Positions 50,319 through 61,459 of a stretch of DNA of 63,313 nt are shown piece by piece; within the stretch, counting starts at the first letter, position 1, and each line of letters opens with the position of its first letter. The translations under genes and the position numbers were made by a program. Origin of the DNA: an uncultured Chlorobiaceae bacterium (GTDB lineage Bacteria; Bacteroidota; Chlorobiia; Chlorobiales; Chlorobiaceae); assembly GCA_903869365.1 (NCBI GenBank), contig CAIPYV010000134.1:1-63313 (forward strand), read 5' to 3'. Below the pieces are notes generated by a model. The model was not told the DNA's origin and made no database searches. It worked only from the letters and a program-made list of their open reading frames with translations.

Positions 50319-51887
50319 AAAGGCGTGGTGTAGGGAGTCGAGGATCATGCTGGATGTGACGAGGCTTGCGATGTTGCTTGCGTGGTCTCCGGCTCGTCCG
50401 TGAAACCAGGCGGCGGCGGCGGCGGCATTGAGGATCTCTGTGCCTTTTGCTGCGATGGCTGCGATGATTCCTGAAAGTACATCTCCTGAGCCGGCTGTGG
50501 CTAGTGCTTCGGTGCCGCTTGTGTTTATAAGGATTGCTCCTTGGGGTCCGGCAATGATGGTTGGCGTGCCTTTCAGGAGAATTGATACTGCATTGTGGCG
50601 GGCGTAATTTTTTGCGGCTTCAATGGGGTTTGCGGCTATGCTTTCTACTGATACTCCGGTGAGGCGGCTGAATTCGCCGCAATGGGGGGTGAGAAGCGCT
50701 TCCTTGCATTTTTTTAATACCTCGGTTCCGGTGGATGAGAGGGCGTAGAGGGCGTCTGCGTCAATGATGAGCTTTTTGTTCTGTATTTCAGGATGTGTCA
50801 GAAGCTGTGTGATGAGGGTGATCGCTTCTTTATCGCGACCGAGGCCGCATCCGATCATGATGGCGTCGGCCCAGGCGGCTTTTTCGATTATGGTGGTTAT
50901 ATCTCTTCCGATCACGACTACTTCGGGCAGTGCGGTGTGTATTGCTGCTGCAAGGGAGATCGGCACCGAAAGGCAGATATAGCCTGCTCCGGTTTTCAGG
51001 GCGGCCCTTGCTGAGAGCATGGCGGCGCCGAGCATTGAGGTGTGTTCTGTTTGGGATCCGGCTATAATCAGTACTTTTCCATTGGTATGTTTTGCGCTTG
51101 ACGCTTCTCTCAGGATGAAGTTTCCGGCGGCGAACTCTCTGTCGGTCAACAGGGCGGAGGAGGGTTCGAGAAGAAAGTCCGGGATTGAGATTTCAGCTAC
51201 TTGTATCTCTCCACAGCGATCAGGGCCTTCGTTGAGGGAAAAGCCTGTTTTCAGAAATGCCATGGTTACGGTGATATCGGCTGCAATGGAGGGAGTGGCA
51301 GCGAGCCCTGTGGTGGCGTCGAGTCCGGTCGGAACGTCAATAGCAAGCGTGACTGCGCCGGTTCGCTCGCGGATGGTGTTGATGAGTTCAATACCTTCAA
51401 GAAGCGGGGAGGGCAGCACCATCTCCGATCCGGTTAAGCGCAGTCCGGTGCCGGTGATGGCATCAATGAGCATCGTGTAGGAGGTTTCGCCGACGTAGGG
51501 GATTGCTTCGTTGTGGCTCGCAAATATACGGAGGTTGTCGGTGTGTTTTCTGTATGCCTTAAGCGTGGCAAGGCCTTCGAGATTCACTCCCTGAAGATTT
51601 GCTTCGGGATAGAGGAGGACGAGGTCTACTGAAGCGTCAAGATTAAGGAGATGTCGGGCAAGCACAAAGCCGTCGCCGCCGTTGTTTCCTTTCCCTGCCA
51701 CGACAAGAAATGAGGTGCCGGCGAGGGAGTCGGGGTGTTGAAGGTCATGGCTTTGCAGGGTTTCCTTGATAACGCGGAGACATTCGCGTCCGGCGAGCTC
51801 CATAAGGCGGGTTTCGCCGATATGGAGCTGCTCTATTGCTGCCTTGTCGGCCCTTTTCATTTCGAGTGCGGTTACTACAGGCAGCAT
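50301..51887 (-). CDS. nnr: Bifunctional NAD(P)H-hydrate epimerase/dehydratase
   Basis: A 528-residue fusion that repairs hydrated NAD(P)H. The N-terminal YjeF_N part (about 1-225) has FLVVAGKGNNGGDGFVLARHL and AIDVPTGLDATTG. The C-terminal carbohydrate-kinase-like part (about 245-528) has GKVLIIAGS, LLTPHCGEFSRL, ILLKGTPTIIA and the catalytic ATAGSGDVLSGIIAA. The last five codons (GDVVE) come from repeat copy 9. It is 9 bp downstream of purL on the same strand. Confidence 0.93.
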   Translation of the reverse strand: MLPVVTALEMKRADKAAIEQLHIGETRLMELAGRECLRVIKETLQSHDLQHPDSLAGTSFLVVAGKGNNGGDGFVLARHLLNLDASVDLVLLYPEANLQGVNLEGLATLKAYRKHTDNLRIFASHNEAIPYVGETSYTMLIDAITGTGLRLTGSEMVLPSPLLEGIELINTIRERTGAVTLAIDVPTGLDATTGLAATPSIAADITVTMAFLKTGFSLNEGPDRCGEIQVAEISIPDFLLEPSSALLTDREFAAGNFILREASSAKHTNGKVLIIAGSQTEHTSMLGAAMLSARAALKTGAGYICLSVPISLAAAIHTALPEVVVIGRDITTIIEKAAWADAIMIGCGLGRDKEAITLITQLLTHPEIQNKKLIIDADALYALSSTGTEVLKKCKEALLTPHCGEFSRLTGVSVESIAANPIEAAKNYARHNAVSILLKGTPTIIAGPQGAILINTSGTEALATAGSGDVLSGIIAAIAAKGTEILNAAAAAAWFHGRAGDHASNIASLVTSSMILDSLHHAFGDVVE

Positions 51888-51896
51888 GGTGCTTGG

Positions 51897-54182
51897 TCAA
51901 AGAAGTTCGTCAAGGTGCAGCGAGTGCTCAAGGGAGTGATAGTATGCCTCTGCAAGCTCTCCGATGGGGAAGTGAAGAATTTCTTCGCCGTTTATGGTAA
52001 TGACGGCATCATGATCGACAACTTTTCCGATCACACGGACCGGGACATTGTGTTGGCGGGCTGCATCGATCACCTCGGTTGTGTGGTCGGGGGCTATGCT
52101 GAGAATCACTCGTCCCTGGGCTTCTGAAAAGAGCTGCTGCTGGATATGGTAGGGGCCGCTTTCGGTAGCTTCCAATTCAACGTTGAAGCCAAGCGGGGCT
52201 GCAGCGTTCATCATGGCTTTTTCGGCAAGGGCAACAAAGAGTCCACCGTCGGAAATGTCGTGTGCGGAGTGCACCAGTTTCTTTTCGGCAAGGGCAACAA
52301 GCAGTTCCTGGAGATTTTTTTCATGGTCAAGGTCTATCGCCGGAGCGTCCTGGCCTGGTGTTTCGTAGTGCATGACAAGGTATTCTGAGGCATCAAGGGT
52401 AAGTTCAGGATTGCCAAGCAGAAGGATGGCGTCACCGGAGTAGGTGAAGGTTGATCCTACGAGGTTGTCGATATCGTCGAGGAGCCCGATCATCCCTATG
52501 GTCGGGGTAGGGTAGATGGCTGAGCGTACGCCGCCGATAAAGGTTTCGTTATAGAAGCTGACGTTACCGCCGGTTACCGGTGTATTGAAGGCACGGCATG
52601 CTTCGCCCATGCCCCGAACCGATTCCTTGAACTGAAAGTAGACTTCAGGTTTATAGGGATTGCCGAAATTGAGGCAGTTGGTTATGGCGAGTGGTCTGGC
52701 GCCTGAACAGGCTATGTTTCTTGCACACTCAGCTACAGCGATTTTACCGCCGGCCAAGGGATTGAGATAGACGTAACGGGCGTTGCAGTCGGTTTTCATG
52801 GCAAGCCCTTTGCGAGAGCCTTTGATGCGGATAACAGCAGCATCGGTATGGCCTACCGGGGTTACCGTATTGGTCAGCACCATGGAGTCATACTGGCGAT
52901 AGACCCATTGCTTGCTTGCAATGTTGGGGCGCGAGAGCAGTTCAAGGCTGAGTGAGCTGAAATCAAGGTTGTTATCCTCAATCAGTTTCGCCACCGGTGT
53001 GTCGGGCTTTTTTTCGACGGCTTCACGGATATAAACGGGCGCGCCGCCGCCAAGAACAAGCGATTCAGCGGGAATTTCGGCAACCACCTGACCGTGCTGT
53101 GACACCCTTACCTGGTTGTCGCTCGTTACCCGTCCGATGACGACGGCCTGAACATCCCATTTACGATAAACTTCAATTATTTTTTCTTCAAATCCTTGAG
53201 CGGCAACAATCAGCATTCGTTCCTGCGATTCGGAGAGCATGATTTCGTACGCACTCATGCCGGCTTCACGGATAGGGACAAGGTCAAGGTCAATTTCAAT
53301 GCCGCCTGTTCCGAGTTTTTCGATTCCTCGTGCGCTCATTTCAGAGGTGGAACTGGTGATGCCGGCTGCGCCCATATCCTGCAGACCAACGACATAGCCG
53401 GTTGCAATCGCTTCAAGGGTGGCTTCAAGGAGAAGCTTTTCGGCAAAAGGGTCACCTACCTGAACGCTCGGGCGTTTGTCTTCTGATGCTTCGCTGAGAT
53501 CTTCAGAAGCGAAGGTTGCGCCGTGGATGCCATCCCTTCCGGTTGAGGAGCCGACGATCAGGACAGGATTTCCGTCACCATAGGCGGTTGCACTCACGGT
53601 TTTATGATGCTCAACAATGCCGACGGACATGGCATTGACAAGGGGATTGCCGGTATAGCCCTCTTCAAAATAAATTTCACCCCCGACTGTCGGGACGCCG
53701 AAAGAGTTGCCGTAATCGCCTATGCCACGCACAACGCCATCGACCAGATAGCGGACATGCAGGTCTTTTGGTGAGCCGAACCTCAGTGAGTTGAGTGAGG
53801 CCACCGGACGGGCACCCATGGTGAAAATGTCGCGGTGAATTCCACCGACGCCAGTTGCTGCTCCCTGGTAGGGTTCAACGGCTGACGGGTGGTTGTGTGA
53901 CTCGATCTTGAATGCTACAGCGAGGTTATCGCCGATATCAACCAGGCCGGCATTTTCTTCACCGGCAGTGGTCAGCAGGGCTTTACCTTCACGGGGAAGG
54001 GTTTTAAGCACAGCAATGGAGTTTTTATAACTGCAGTGTTCCGACCACATGACCGAAAAAATTCCTATCTCGGTAAATGAGGGTGTTCGTCCGAGAATAG
54101 CACAGATCTTTCCATATTCTTCCGTATTCAAACCGTGTTCTGCTGCAATGGCGATGGTAACTTCGACTTCAGTATGTTTCAT
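51897..54182 (-). CDS. purL: Phosphoribosylformylglycinamidine synthase subunit PurL
   Basis: A 761-residue small-type PurL, the synthetase subunit of FGAM synthase in purine biosynthesis (works with PurS and PurQ). The first block is [21 protein letters not shown], then [61 protein letters not shown] and, in the second half, [13 protein letters not shown] and [16 protein letters not shown]. Length is normal for the subunit type. It lies between nnr and secA on the same strand. Confidence 0.97.
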   Translation of the reverse strand: MKHTEVEVTIAIAAEHGLNTEEYGKICAILGRTPSFTEIGIFSVMWSEHCSYKNSIAVLKTLPREGKALLTTAGEENAGLVDIGDNLAVAFKIESHNHPSAVEPYQGAATGVGGIHRDIFTMGARPVASLNSLRFGSPKDLHVRYLVDGVVRGIGDYGNSFGVPTVGGEIYFEEGYTGNPLVNAMSVGIVEHHKTVSATAYGDGNPVLIVGSSTGRDGIHGATFASEDLSEASEDKRPSVQVGDPFAEKLLLEATLEAIATGYVVGLQDMGAAGITSSTSEMSARGIEKLGTGGIEIDLDLVPIREAGMSAYEIMLSESQERMLIVAAQGFEEKIIEVYRKWDVQAVVIGRVTSDNQVRVSQHGQVVAEIPAESLVLGGGAPVYIREAVEKKPDTPVAKLIEDNNLDFSSLSLELLSRPNIASKQWVYRQYDSMVLTNTVTPVGHTDAAVIRIKGSRKGLAMKTDCNARYVYLNPLAGGKIAVAECARNIACSGARPLAITNCLNFGNPYKPEVYFQFKESVRGMGEACRAFNTPVTGGNVSFYNETFIGGVRSAIYPTPTIGMIGLLDDIDNLVGSTFTYSGDAILLLGNPELTLDASEYLVMHYETPGQDAPAIDLDHEKNLQELLVALAEKKLVHSAHDISDGGLFVALAEKAMMNAAAPLGFNVELEATESGPYHIQQQLFSEAQGRVILSIAPDHTTEVIDAARQHNVPVRVIGKVVDHDAVITINGEEILHFPIGELAEAYYHSLEHSLHLDELL

Positions 54183-54208
54183 GGGTACCCGGTAAACGTT
54201 TCAAGGAA

Positions 54209-57200
54209 TCAGGGCTGCTGGCCGTGACAGTTTTTATATTTCTTTCCGCTTCCGCATGGGCATTCATCATTGCGACCAGGCTTTTTATCAGCAATTACAG
54301 GCTGCTGCGGGTTTGATGCGCTCTCTTGTTCACGATCACCCTGTTCCATCTCTACGCCAAACGATGCGGTGTAGACGCTTTCGGCGGCCTGATGTTGGGC
54401 AACCAGCCTGTCCTGACGGACGGCAGCTTTGCGCTGTTTTTCTTCCATTGCACGAGTTTCTTCAGGATCGACAGGAAAGAGCTTGAAGGCAAGTGAGAGG
54501 GTTTCGTGCTCAATATCACGAAGCAGGTCTACAAAGAGACGGAAGGCCTCCTGTTTGTATTCAAGCAGCGGATCCTTCTGACCGTAAGCACGTAAATTGA
54601 TGCCTTCACGCAGAGAGTCAATTTCACGGAGATGTTCTCTCCAGCGGAGATCAATGACGCTCAGGACGGCATATTTTTCGATCTGCTGCATAATCTCAAC
54701 CGGTACGGTGGCCTCTTTTCGGCGATAAAAAGCAAGGGCGGTATCGTAGAGCTTGCCTGCGGTCACCCCTATGCCATCGTGCTCGAAGGTATCGCGATCC
54801 GGTTTGAACTCGATCGAAAGCTCGCGCAGCAACTGCTCCTCAATACCATCGATATCCCGTTCCTTGTAGTATTTTTTAATCACGACTTCACTGTAATCCC
54901 TCAAGAGGTCAAGAATATCACTGGTCAGGCGATCCTTGAGCAGACCGTTTTTCCGGCGTGAATAGATGACCTCACGCTGCTGGTTCAGGACATCGTCATA
55001 TTCCAGAAGGCGTTTACGGATGGCAAAGTTCTGATCCTCAACTTTTTTCTGTGCGCGTTCAATTGATTTGGTGATCATGGAGTGCTCGATCACATCGCCC
55101 TCTTCATGTCCGAGACGATCCATTACGGAAATAACCCGGTCAGAACCGAAAAGGCGCATCAGTTCGTCCTCAAGTGAGACAAAAAAGACCGATTCACCCG
55201 GATCACCCTGACGTCCGGCTCGTCCACGGAGCTGGCGGTCAATACGGCGTGATTCGTGACGTTCCGAACCGAGAATAAAGAGACCGCCGAGCTCGCGTAC
55301 TCCAACGCCAAGTTTGATATCGGTACCTCGACCAGCCATGTTGGTAGCAATGGTCACCGCATTTTTCTGGCCTGCTTCGGCAACAATTTCAGCTTCACGA
55401 TCGTTCTGCTTCGCATTAAGCACATTGTGCGCTATTTTTTTTGCACGAAGCATTCTTGAAATGGTTTCAGAGACCTCAACACTTGTTGTTCCCACGAGGA
55501 CTGGCTGCCCCTTTTTCTGCAGCTCCTCAACCTTCAGCACGACAGCATTGTATTTTTCACGACGGGTTTTGTAGACAAGATCGTCCATATCCTTACGGAT
55601 AATCCTGCTGTTCGTGGGAATGACAACCACATCGAGCTTATAGATTTCAAAAAATTCGGACGCTTCGGTTTCCGCCGTACCGGTCATACCGGCAAGCTTT
55701 TTATAGAGCCGGAAAAAGTTCTGGATGGTGATGGTGGCCATGGTCTGCGTTTCACCTTCGATCTTGACATTTTCCTTGGCTTCGATAGCCTGATGCAGGC
55801 CATCGCTGTACCGGCGACCGGAAAGAATTCGTCCGGTGAATTCGTCAACAATCATGACCTGGCCGTTCTGCACGACGTATTCATCATCGCGCTGGAAGAG
55901 CGAATAGGCTTTCAGGAGCTGGCTGATATTGTGCAGTCGTTCTGAGCGGTCGGCAAAAAGGCGGTAGATCTCATCTTTTTTCTGGATTTTTTCGGCAGTA
56001 GCAACCTTTGCATCACTCTCAATAGCTGCAACTTCTGAACCGACATCGGGGAGCATGAAAATATCGCTGTCCTGATGGCTGAGCTTGCTGAGAAACTCAC
56101 GCCCTTTATCGGTCAAGTCGATAGTTCCTCCTTTTTCGTCAACAGCATAATAGAGTTCGTTGTCGACTTCGTCCATTCTGCTCGAATTGTCTTTGAGGTA
56201 CTCGTTTTCGGTAGTCTGGATCAGTTTAGCAATACCCTGCTGGGAGAGCATCTTGATGTATCGGGTGTTTTTCGGCTGTCCCCGTTTTACTCGCAGAAGG
56301 GCAAGTCCAGCATCAAAATCACCTGGTTTTGTCTTAAGAATTTTTTCTGCCTGGGTCAGGAATGTTGCTACAAGGTGCTGCTGTGCACGGACCAGCTGCT
56401 CGATCCAGGGTTTGATTTCCTGAAATTTGCTGTTGTCGGCGTGCGGAACCGGTCCTGAAATAATAAGAGGAGTTCTGGCTTCATCAATAAGGACGCTGTC
56501 CACCTCATCAACAATGGCGTAATAGAAGTTCCGCTGCACCATCTCTTCGGGGGTTCCGGCCATATTGTCGCGGAGGTAGTCGAAACCGAGCTCGTTGTTT
56601 GTGCCGTAGGTTATATCGCACTGGTATTGTACCCTTCTTTCTTCGGGTATCATGTTGTTGAGAATAACGCCGACCGAGAGATTGTGAAAATCGAAGACAG
56701 GGTTCATCCACTCCTTGTCTCTCTGGGCCAGGTAATCATTGACCGTAACAACGTGGACGCCCCTGCCGGTGAGTGCATTGAGAAAAACGGGCAAGGTAGA
56801 GACGAGGGTTTTTCCCTCACCGGTGGCCATCTCTGAAATCTTTCCGGAATGCAGTACAACTCCGCCTATCAACTGTACATCATAAGGCACCATATCCCAG
56901 ATCATCTCTCTTCCCATGACCTGGTAAGAGAGGCCTTTCAGACGACGGCACGTCTCTTTGACGAGGGCAAAGGTTTCGGGCAGAATTTCATCAAGTGCTG
57001 CGGTGGTAGCTTTTTCATACTCTTCTGAGAGAGCGTCAAGCCGCACATTTATGGTTTCAGCCTCGTCAAGATTGATATCAGGGTTATCGAGCTTCAGCGT
57101 GAGGTTTTTTTTCTCCTGCTCCAATGGCTCCAGCAGGCTGCGTACCTTCTTTTTCAGTTCCAACCCTTTCTGTCGTAGCTGGTCGTCACTGAGCGATGAC

Positions 57201-57301
57201 ATGGCACTCTGCAGCTCGTTGATGGTGGCGATAACCGGCTGGATTTTTTTTATGTCCTTATCGTGTTTGGAACCGAAGACCTTTTCAAAAATTTTCAACA
57301 T
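54209..57301 (-). CDS. secA: Preprotein translocase ATPase SecA
   Basis: A 1030-residue SecA. Walker A MATGEGKT (158-165), Walker B/DEVD ([20 protein letters not shown]), helicase motif [22 protein letters not shown] and a C-terminal SEC-C zinc tail [19 protein letters not shown]. It is longer than enterobacterial SecA because of an insertion of about 80-100 residues in NBD1 (after PLIISGPVP, a helical segment to GTIDLTD), usual in the Bacteroidetes/Chlorobi group. Drives Sec export and binds SecYEG, lipid and SecB-type chaperones. Single intact copy. Confidence 0.97.
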   Translation of the reverse strand: MLKIFEKVFGSKHDKDIKKIQPVIATINELQSAMSSLSDDQLRQKGLELKKKVRSLLEPLEQEKKNLTLKLDNPDINLDEAETINVRLDALSEEYEKATTAALDEILPETFALVKETCRRLKGLSYQVMGREMIWDMVPYDVQLIGGVVLHSGKISEMATGEGKTLVSTLPVFLNALTGRGVHVVTVNDYLAQRDKEWMNPVFDFHNLSVGVILNNMIPEERRVQYQCDITYGTNNELGFDYLRDNMAGTPEEMVQRNFYYAIVDEVDSVLIDEARTPLIISGPVPHADNSKFQEIKPWIEQLVRAQQHLVATFLTQAEKILKTKPGDFDAGLALLRVKRGQPKNTRYIKMLSQQGIAKLIQTTENEYLKDNSSRMDEVDNELYYAVDEKGGTIDLTDKGREFLSKLSHQDSDIFMLPDVGSEVAAIESDAKVATAEKIQKKDEIYRLFADRSERLHNISQLLKAYSLFQRDDEYVVQNGQVMIVDEFTGRILSGRRYSDGLHQAIEAKENVKIEGETQTMATITIQNFFRLYKKLAGMTGTAETEASEFFEIYKLDVVVIPTNSRIIRKDMDDLVYKTRREKYNAVVLKVEELQKKGQPVLVGTTSVEVSETISRMLRAKKIAHNVLNAKQNDREAEIVAEAGQKNAVTIATNMAGRGTDIKLGVGVRELGGLFILGSERHESRRIDRQLRGRAGRQGDPGESVFFVSLEDELMRLFGSDRVISVMDRLGHEEGDVIEHSMITKSIERAQKKVEDQNFAIRKRLLEYDDVLNQQREVIYSRRKNGLLKDRLTSDILDLLRDYSEVVIKKYYKERDIDGIEEQLLRELSIEFKPDRDTFEHDGIGVTAGKLYDTALAFYRRKEATVPVEIMQQIEKYAVLSVIDLRWREHLREIDSLREGINLRAYGQKDPLLEYKQEAFRLFVDLLRDIEHETLSLAFKLFPVDPEETRAMEEKQRKAAVRQDRLVAQHQAAESVYTASFGVEMEQGDREQESASNPQQPVIADKKPGRNDECPCGSGKKYKNCHGQQP

Positions 57302-57644
57302 GTACGGTGATTTGCGCTCTAAAAGTTTTCAGATAGTGTTATGTCTTGAAAAAGCAGGCTGTTCCGCCCGCTATCTCTGCATATTCAATCGAGCCTTAAG
57401 GTATTGAATTAGACATTGAGAAAAAAGCGGGAAGAGATGAAAAAAAAGGGTGAAAGGGAAGTGGGCAACTGGGATACCGAATTATCTTGCCTTTGCGATT
57501 CTCCATCGGCCTGTAATGGCAACACCATGAGGGTTTAGAGCAGAAAAATTGTTATATTTTAGTCAAGTAAATTCGCAGTGTTGCTGGTCAATGACGGCAA
57601 AGCATATTCTGCCTGTTTTTGTTGATTATGAACCGGATAGAGCC
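57302..57644. other. Intergenic between secA and the Rpn-family gene
   Basis: Contains the start regions of two divergent genes. No recognised element. The frame of the Rpn gene is open back to 57549, but that extension has no family similarity. Confidence 0.4.
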
Positions 57645-58544
57645 ATGTGTAAAATAAATCCCCGTGTTGATTTCGCCTTCAAAAAGCTCTTTGGCAGCGA
57701 AGAGAACAAGGATTTACTTATTTCCCTGATCAACGCTATTGTCTCTGAAGAGGAGCAGGTGGTGGAGGTTGAGTTGAAAAATCCCTATACCCTGGCCGAT
57801 TACCGGGCAGGAAAACTCTCCATCCTCGATATCAAGGCTAAAGCTGAAAATGGGCGCTGGTTCAACATCGAAATGCAGATCAGCGAAGACCGCCATTTTG
57901 ACAAACGTGCCATTTTCTATTGGGCAAAATTAGTGACTGAACAGCTCAGTGAAGGGATGATGTACAAAGAGCTGAAGAAAACCATCAGCATCAACATCCT
58001 TGATTACGACTTTGTACCTGATACAGAGGAAGTTCACAGCTGCTATAAAATCATCAATACCGCCACCGGCAAAGATGATAAACTGCATGATGTTTTTGAA
58101 CTCCATTACATTGAGTTAAAAAAGTTCAACAAAACATCCCATCAAATTACAACAGCGCTCGATCGCTGGAGCAGCTTTTTAACGACAGCGCATCAGCTTG
58201 ACCGAGAGCATACGCCAAAAGAGTTGGCATCCGACAAAAATATCGTCAAAGCCATTGCGGCAATTGATCGCATGTTTGATGAAGAAGAGCGTCAAGTCTA
58301 TGAGGTTCGCATGCAATTTTTTGCCGACGTCGCAAGCATCATCGCCTCTGGTGCAGAAAAAAACATTGAGAAAGGTATGGTAAAAGGTATGGTAAAAGGC
58401 ATAGAAAAAGGCATAGAAAAAGCATCAAAAGCCATTGTGCTGAACATGGCTGGTAAAGGTATTGCTCTTGCTGCCATAGCCGAACTTACAGGTTTGAGCG
58501 TGTCGGATATTGCCGCTTTATTGCAAAGCTCCAATGAGCACTGA
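57645..58544 (+). CDS. Rpn/PD-(D/E)XK-transposase-like nuclease
   Basis: About 299 residues from the ATG at 57645 (MCKINPRVDFAFKKLFGSEENKDLLISLINAIV), the typical N-terminus of the Rpn/PF12784 family. The nuclease core is LSILDIKAKAENGRWFNIEMQISEDRHFDKRAIFYWAKL (Asp, then Glu-x-Gln). The family promotes RecA-independent recombination and DNA cleavage. Near the C-terminus four 12-bp repeats encode KGMVKGMVKGIEKGIEK. It is 29 bp upstream of the hybrid kinase gene on the same strand. Confidence 0.88.
   Translation: MCKINPRVDFAFKKLFGSEENKDLLISLINAIVSEEEQVVEVELKNPYTLADYRAGKLSILDIKAKAENGRWFNIEMQISEDRHFDKRAIFYWAKLVTEQLSEGMMYKELKKTISINILDYDFVPDTEEVHSCYKIINTATGKDDKLHDVFELHYIELKKFNKTSHQITTALDRWSSFLTTAHQLDREHTPKELASDKNIVKAIAAIDRMFDEEERQVYEVRMQFFADVASIIASGAEKNIEKGMVKGMVKGIEKGIEKASKAIVLNMAGKGIALAAIAELTGLSVSDIAALLQSSNEH
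58371..58418 (+). repeat. 12-bp tandem repeat in the Rpn-family gene (4 copies)
   Basis: AAAGGTATGGTA twice, then AAAGGCATAGAA twice, read in frame as KGMV, KGMV, KGIE, KGIE. Changes in copy number would keep the frame. Confidence 0.85.
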
Positions 58545-58573
58545 TTTCGTCCTTAACAGTAAGCTGCCCTCCA

Positions 58574-61459
58574 ATGGTAATAAAACAGAATAACATTAAC
58601 CTGGCCTCCTCCAGCGAGTTACGCGCTCTGGACGAAGAGCACCGGAAGGAAACTTTTGGTATGTACACCGATTTTTATGACTGTGCTCCCTTGGGTTATC
58701 TCATCTTAGAACGAGACTCTACAATACTTGAGGCAAACCTGACGGCTGCAACCATGCTTGGGGTTGAGCGCTCACGCTTATCAGGCATGCATTTTAAACA
58801 ATTTGTTATTCCTGAAGACCATCGGGTTCTGGAGGCACTGCTTGATAAAGTCTTCGTAGGCATGATTGCCGGCTACGATGAGGTTATGCTTGTGACGGTC
58901 AATAATCAGCAGGCTGCGGTTCCACACATCTTCTCTGGTAGCACGGTTCGTCTTGATGCTTCAACAAGCGAAACCTCCTCTCCATGCCGGGTCATTCTCT
59001 CCGATATCACTAGGCAAAAGCAAACTGAAGAGGTACTGCGCCGGCAGAGTCGAGCTCTTCTGGCAATGAACCACTGTAATCAGGCGATGATACATACCAA
59101 TGACGAAATAGAATTACTGCATCACGTCTGCCGCATCATGGTTGAAATCGGCGGCTACCGGATGGCATGGGTCGGGTATGCGGAACATAATGAAGAAAAA
59201 AGCGTCTCCGTGCTTGCTGAGGAAGGGTTTGTTTCTGATTACAACCAACATCACAAGCTCTCCTGGGCTGATGTTCCGCAAGGGAGAGGCCCTGTAGGAA
59301 TTACCATCCGCACGGCCCGCTCATGTGCAGTTAATCATATTCACACCGACCCTGTTTTTGAACCATGGCGCCAGGAGGCGCTGCGTCATCGATTTGCTTC
59401 GCTTCTGACCTTGCCGCTCAAAGCTGAAAGTGAAGCGTTTGGTGTCCTGACGATCTATTCCGCTACACCGGATGCCTTTGATACCGACGAAACCAAGCTG
59501 CTCGTCGCTCTTGCTGACAATCTCGCCTATGGAATCACAGCACTGCGAAGTCGTAAAATAAGCGAAGAGACGGAAAAGGCACTCCGCAAAAGTGAACGTA
59601 AATTTCGCTCCATTACCGAACAAATGACCGATGAAGTATTTGTTATCGACTCTATCGGCACCTTAACCTATGTTTCACCCGTTGTTGAAAAACTTTTCGG
59701 CTATCTTCCATACGAGGTCATTGGCCACTCCTTTATCGACTACATTGAGGAAGAAGACATTCCTGAAGCCATCCAGGTATTCAACAAAACCCTGCATTTT
59801 CAAACATCGAATCAGATGTTCGAGGTCACGTTGAAGAGAAAAGACCGTTCGCACTTTGATGCAGAAATCCATCTGCAATACTATCAGGATCAGGATTTCT
59901 CCGGAATGATCGGCTTGATCCGCGATATCACTGAGCGTAAACTCATTGAAAATCAACTTCTCAAACTCAGTACTGCCATAGAGCAAAGCCCTGCAGTTGT
60001 TCTCATCACGGATGCATGCGGTACTATTGAATATGTCAACCCCACGTTTACCAAACTTACCGGCTATTCGATAGAATACGCAAAAGGCAAAAATTCACGC
60101 ATTCTTCAATCAGGTCTCACACCAAAATCAGTGTATGATGAACTCTGGAAAACAGTATTGTCTGGTCGTATTTGGCGTGGTGAATGGCAAAACAAAAAGA
60201 AAAACGGCGCGCTCTTCTGGGAATCTGTTGTCATATCAGTTATTCTTAATGCAGAAGGAGTTATCACCAATTTCGTGGCGGTTAAAGAGGATATTACTGA
60301 ACGAAAAAAAATGCTGGAAGAGCTGATTGTAGCCAAAGAAAAAGCAGAAGAGAGCGACCGCCTGAAATCAGCGTTTCTGGCTAACATAAGCCACGAAATA
60401 CGCACACCTATGAATGGTATTCTCGGTTTTTCAGAACTGCTCAAAGAACCTCACCTCTCAGGAGAGGAAATGGCAGAGTTTATTGACCTCATACAGAAAA
60501 GCGGTCACCGTATGCTGAAGCTGATTAATGACTTGATTGATATTTCACGCATTGATGCCGAGGAGACAAAAGTGGAAATCAAAGAAACACGGCTCAACGA
60601 TCTTATGCAAGAGATCCATGCCTTTTTCAAGCCTAACGCTCGGTTCAAAGGATTGCGTTTAACCTTGACCACTGGGCTTTCAGACAGCGAAAGCCTCATC
60701 AATACTGACAGCGGAAAGCTGAGCCAGATTTTGACAAACCTGATCAACAATGCCCTGAAATTTACCATAAAGGGTGGTGTTGATTTCGGGTATCGAAGAA
60801 AGGATAACTGCTTAGAATTTTATGTTATCGACTCAGGGATAGGCATTCCCGTTGCAATGCAGGATAAGGTTTTTGACCGCTTTCACCAGGTTGACAACTC
60901 CTTGACCAGAGGCTACGAAGGTGCCGGACTTGGCTTGAGCATTACCAATTCATTCGTTGAACTCCTTGGCGGAACAATTCAGGTGGAATCAATCGATGGA
61001 GCAGGTACTACCTTTTCATTCACCCTACCGTATAACCCGGTCAATGAACCGGAGATCTCTTCTCCCACCGTGCAGTTTGGTTACGAAGCGGCTTCCTCTC
61101 TCTGCATTCTTGTCGCTGAAGATGATGCGATGAGCACCCTTTTGCTTAAAAAGAGCCTTAAAGGTGAAAATATCACCATTTTTTGTGCCGATAATGGATG
61201 GGAAGCCGTTGAACTCATTCAGCATCATCCTGAGATCAATCTCGTGCTTATGGATATAAAAATGCCGGTTATGAACGGTTTTGTGGCAACCAAACATATC
61301 AAACAACTGCGTCCCGACCTGCCCGTTATTGCCCAGTCAGCATTCACCTCCAATGAAGAGATGGAAAAAGCCAGGGAAGCCGGATGCGACAGCTTTATTA
61401 CCAAACCAATAAGCAGGAGCGAACTTCTCGAAAAGATGTATGAACAACTGAAGCTTTAG
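58574..61459 (+). CDS. Hybrid sensor histidine kinase (PAS, GAF, 2 PAS, HisKA, HATPase, REC)
   Basis: A 961-residue soluble kinase. It begins with the N-terminal helix typical of its paralogues (MVIKQNNINLASSSELRALDEEHRK). PAS about 30-155 (YDCAPLGYLILERDSTILEANLTA), GAF about 165-330 (ELLHHVCRIMVEIGGYRMAWVGYAEHN), PAS about 340-455 and 460-580. HisKA with His607 (ISHEIRTPMNGILGF), HATPase (QILTNLINNALKF, DSGIGIP, GAGLGLSITNSFVELLGG), then a REC domain with Asp894 (LVLMDIKMPVMNGFVATKHI) and Lys in FITKPI. It is the best-preserved paralogue with GAF and REC and shows what the others have lost. The 3' end overlaps the convergent SDR gene by 4 nt. Confidence 0.93.
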   Translation: MVIKQNNINLASSSELRALDEEHRKETFGMYTDFYDCAPLGYLILERDSTILEANLTAATMLGVERSRLSGMHFKQFVIPEDHRVLEALLDKVFVGMIAGYDEVMLVTVNNQQAAVPHIFSGSTVRLDASTSETSSPCRVILSDITRQKQTEEVLRRQSRALLAMNHCNQAMIHTNDEIELLHHVCRIMVEIGGYRMAWVGYAEHNEEKSVSVLAEEGFVSDYNQHHKLSWADVPQGRGPVGITIRTARSCAVNHIHTDPVFEPWRQEALRHRFASLLTLPLKAESEAFGVLTIYSATPDAFDTDETKLLVALADNLAYGITALRSRKISEETEKALRKSERKFRSITEQMTDEVFVIDSIGTLTYVSPVVEKLFGYLPYEVIGHSFIDYIEEEDIPEAIQVFNKTLHFQTSNQMFEVTLKRKDRSHFDAEIHLQYYQDQDFSGMIGLIRDITERKLIENQLLKLSTAIEQSPAVVLITDACGTIEYVNPTFTKLTGYSIEYAKGKNSRILQSGLTPKSVYDELWKTVLSGRIWRGEWQNKKKNGALFWESVVISVILNAEGVITNFVAVKEDITERKKMLEELIVAKEKAEESDRLKSAFLANISHEIRTPMNGILGFSELLKEPHLSGEEMAEFIDLIQKSGHRMLKLINDLIDISRIDAEETKVEIKETRLNDLMQEIHAFFKPNARFKGLRLTLTTGLSDSESLINTDSGKLSQILTNLINNALKFTIKGGVDFGYRRKDNCLEFYVIDSGIGIPVAMQDKVFDRFHQVDNSLTRGYEGAGLGLSITNSFVELLGGTIQVESIDGAGTTFSFTLPYNPVNEPEISSPTVQFGYEAASSLCILVAEDDAMSTLLLKKSLKGENITIFCADNGWEAVELIQHHPEINLVLMDIKMPVMNGFVATKHIKQLRPDLPVIAQSAFTSNEEMEKAREAGCDSFITKPISRSELLEKMYEQLKL

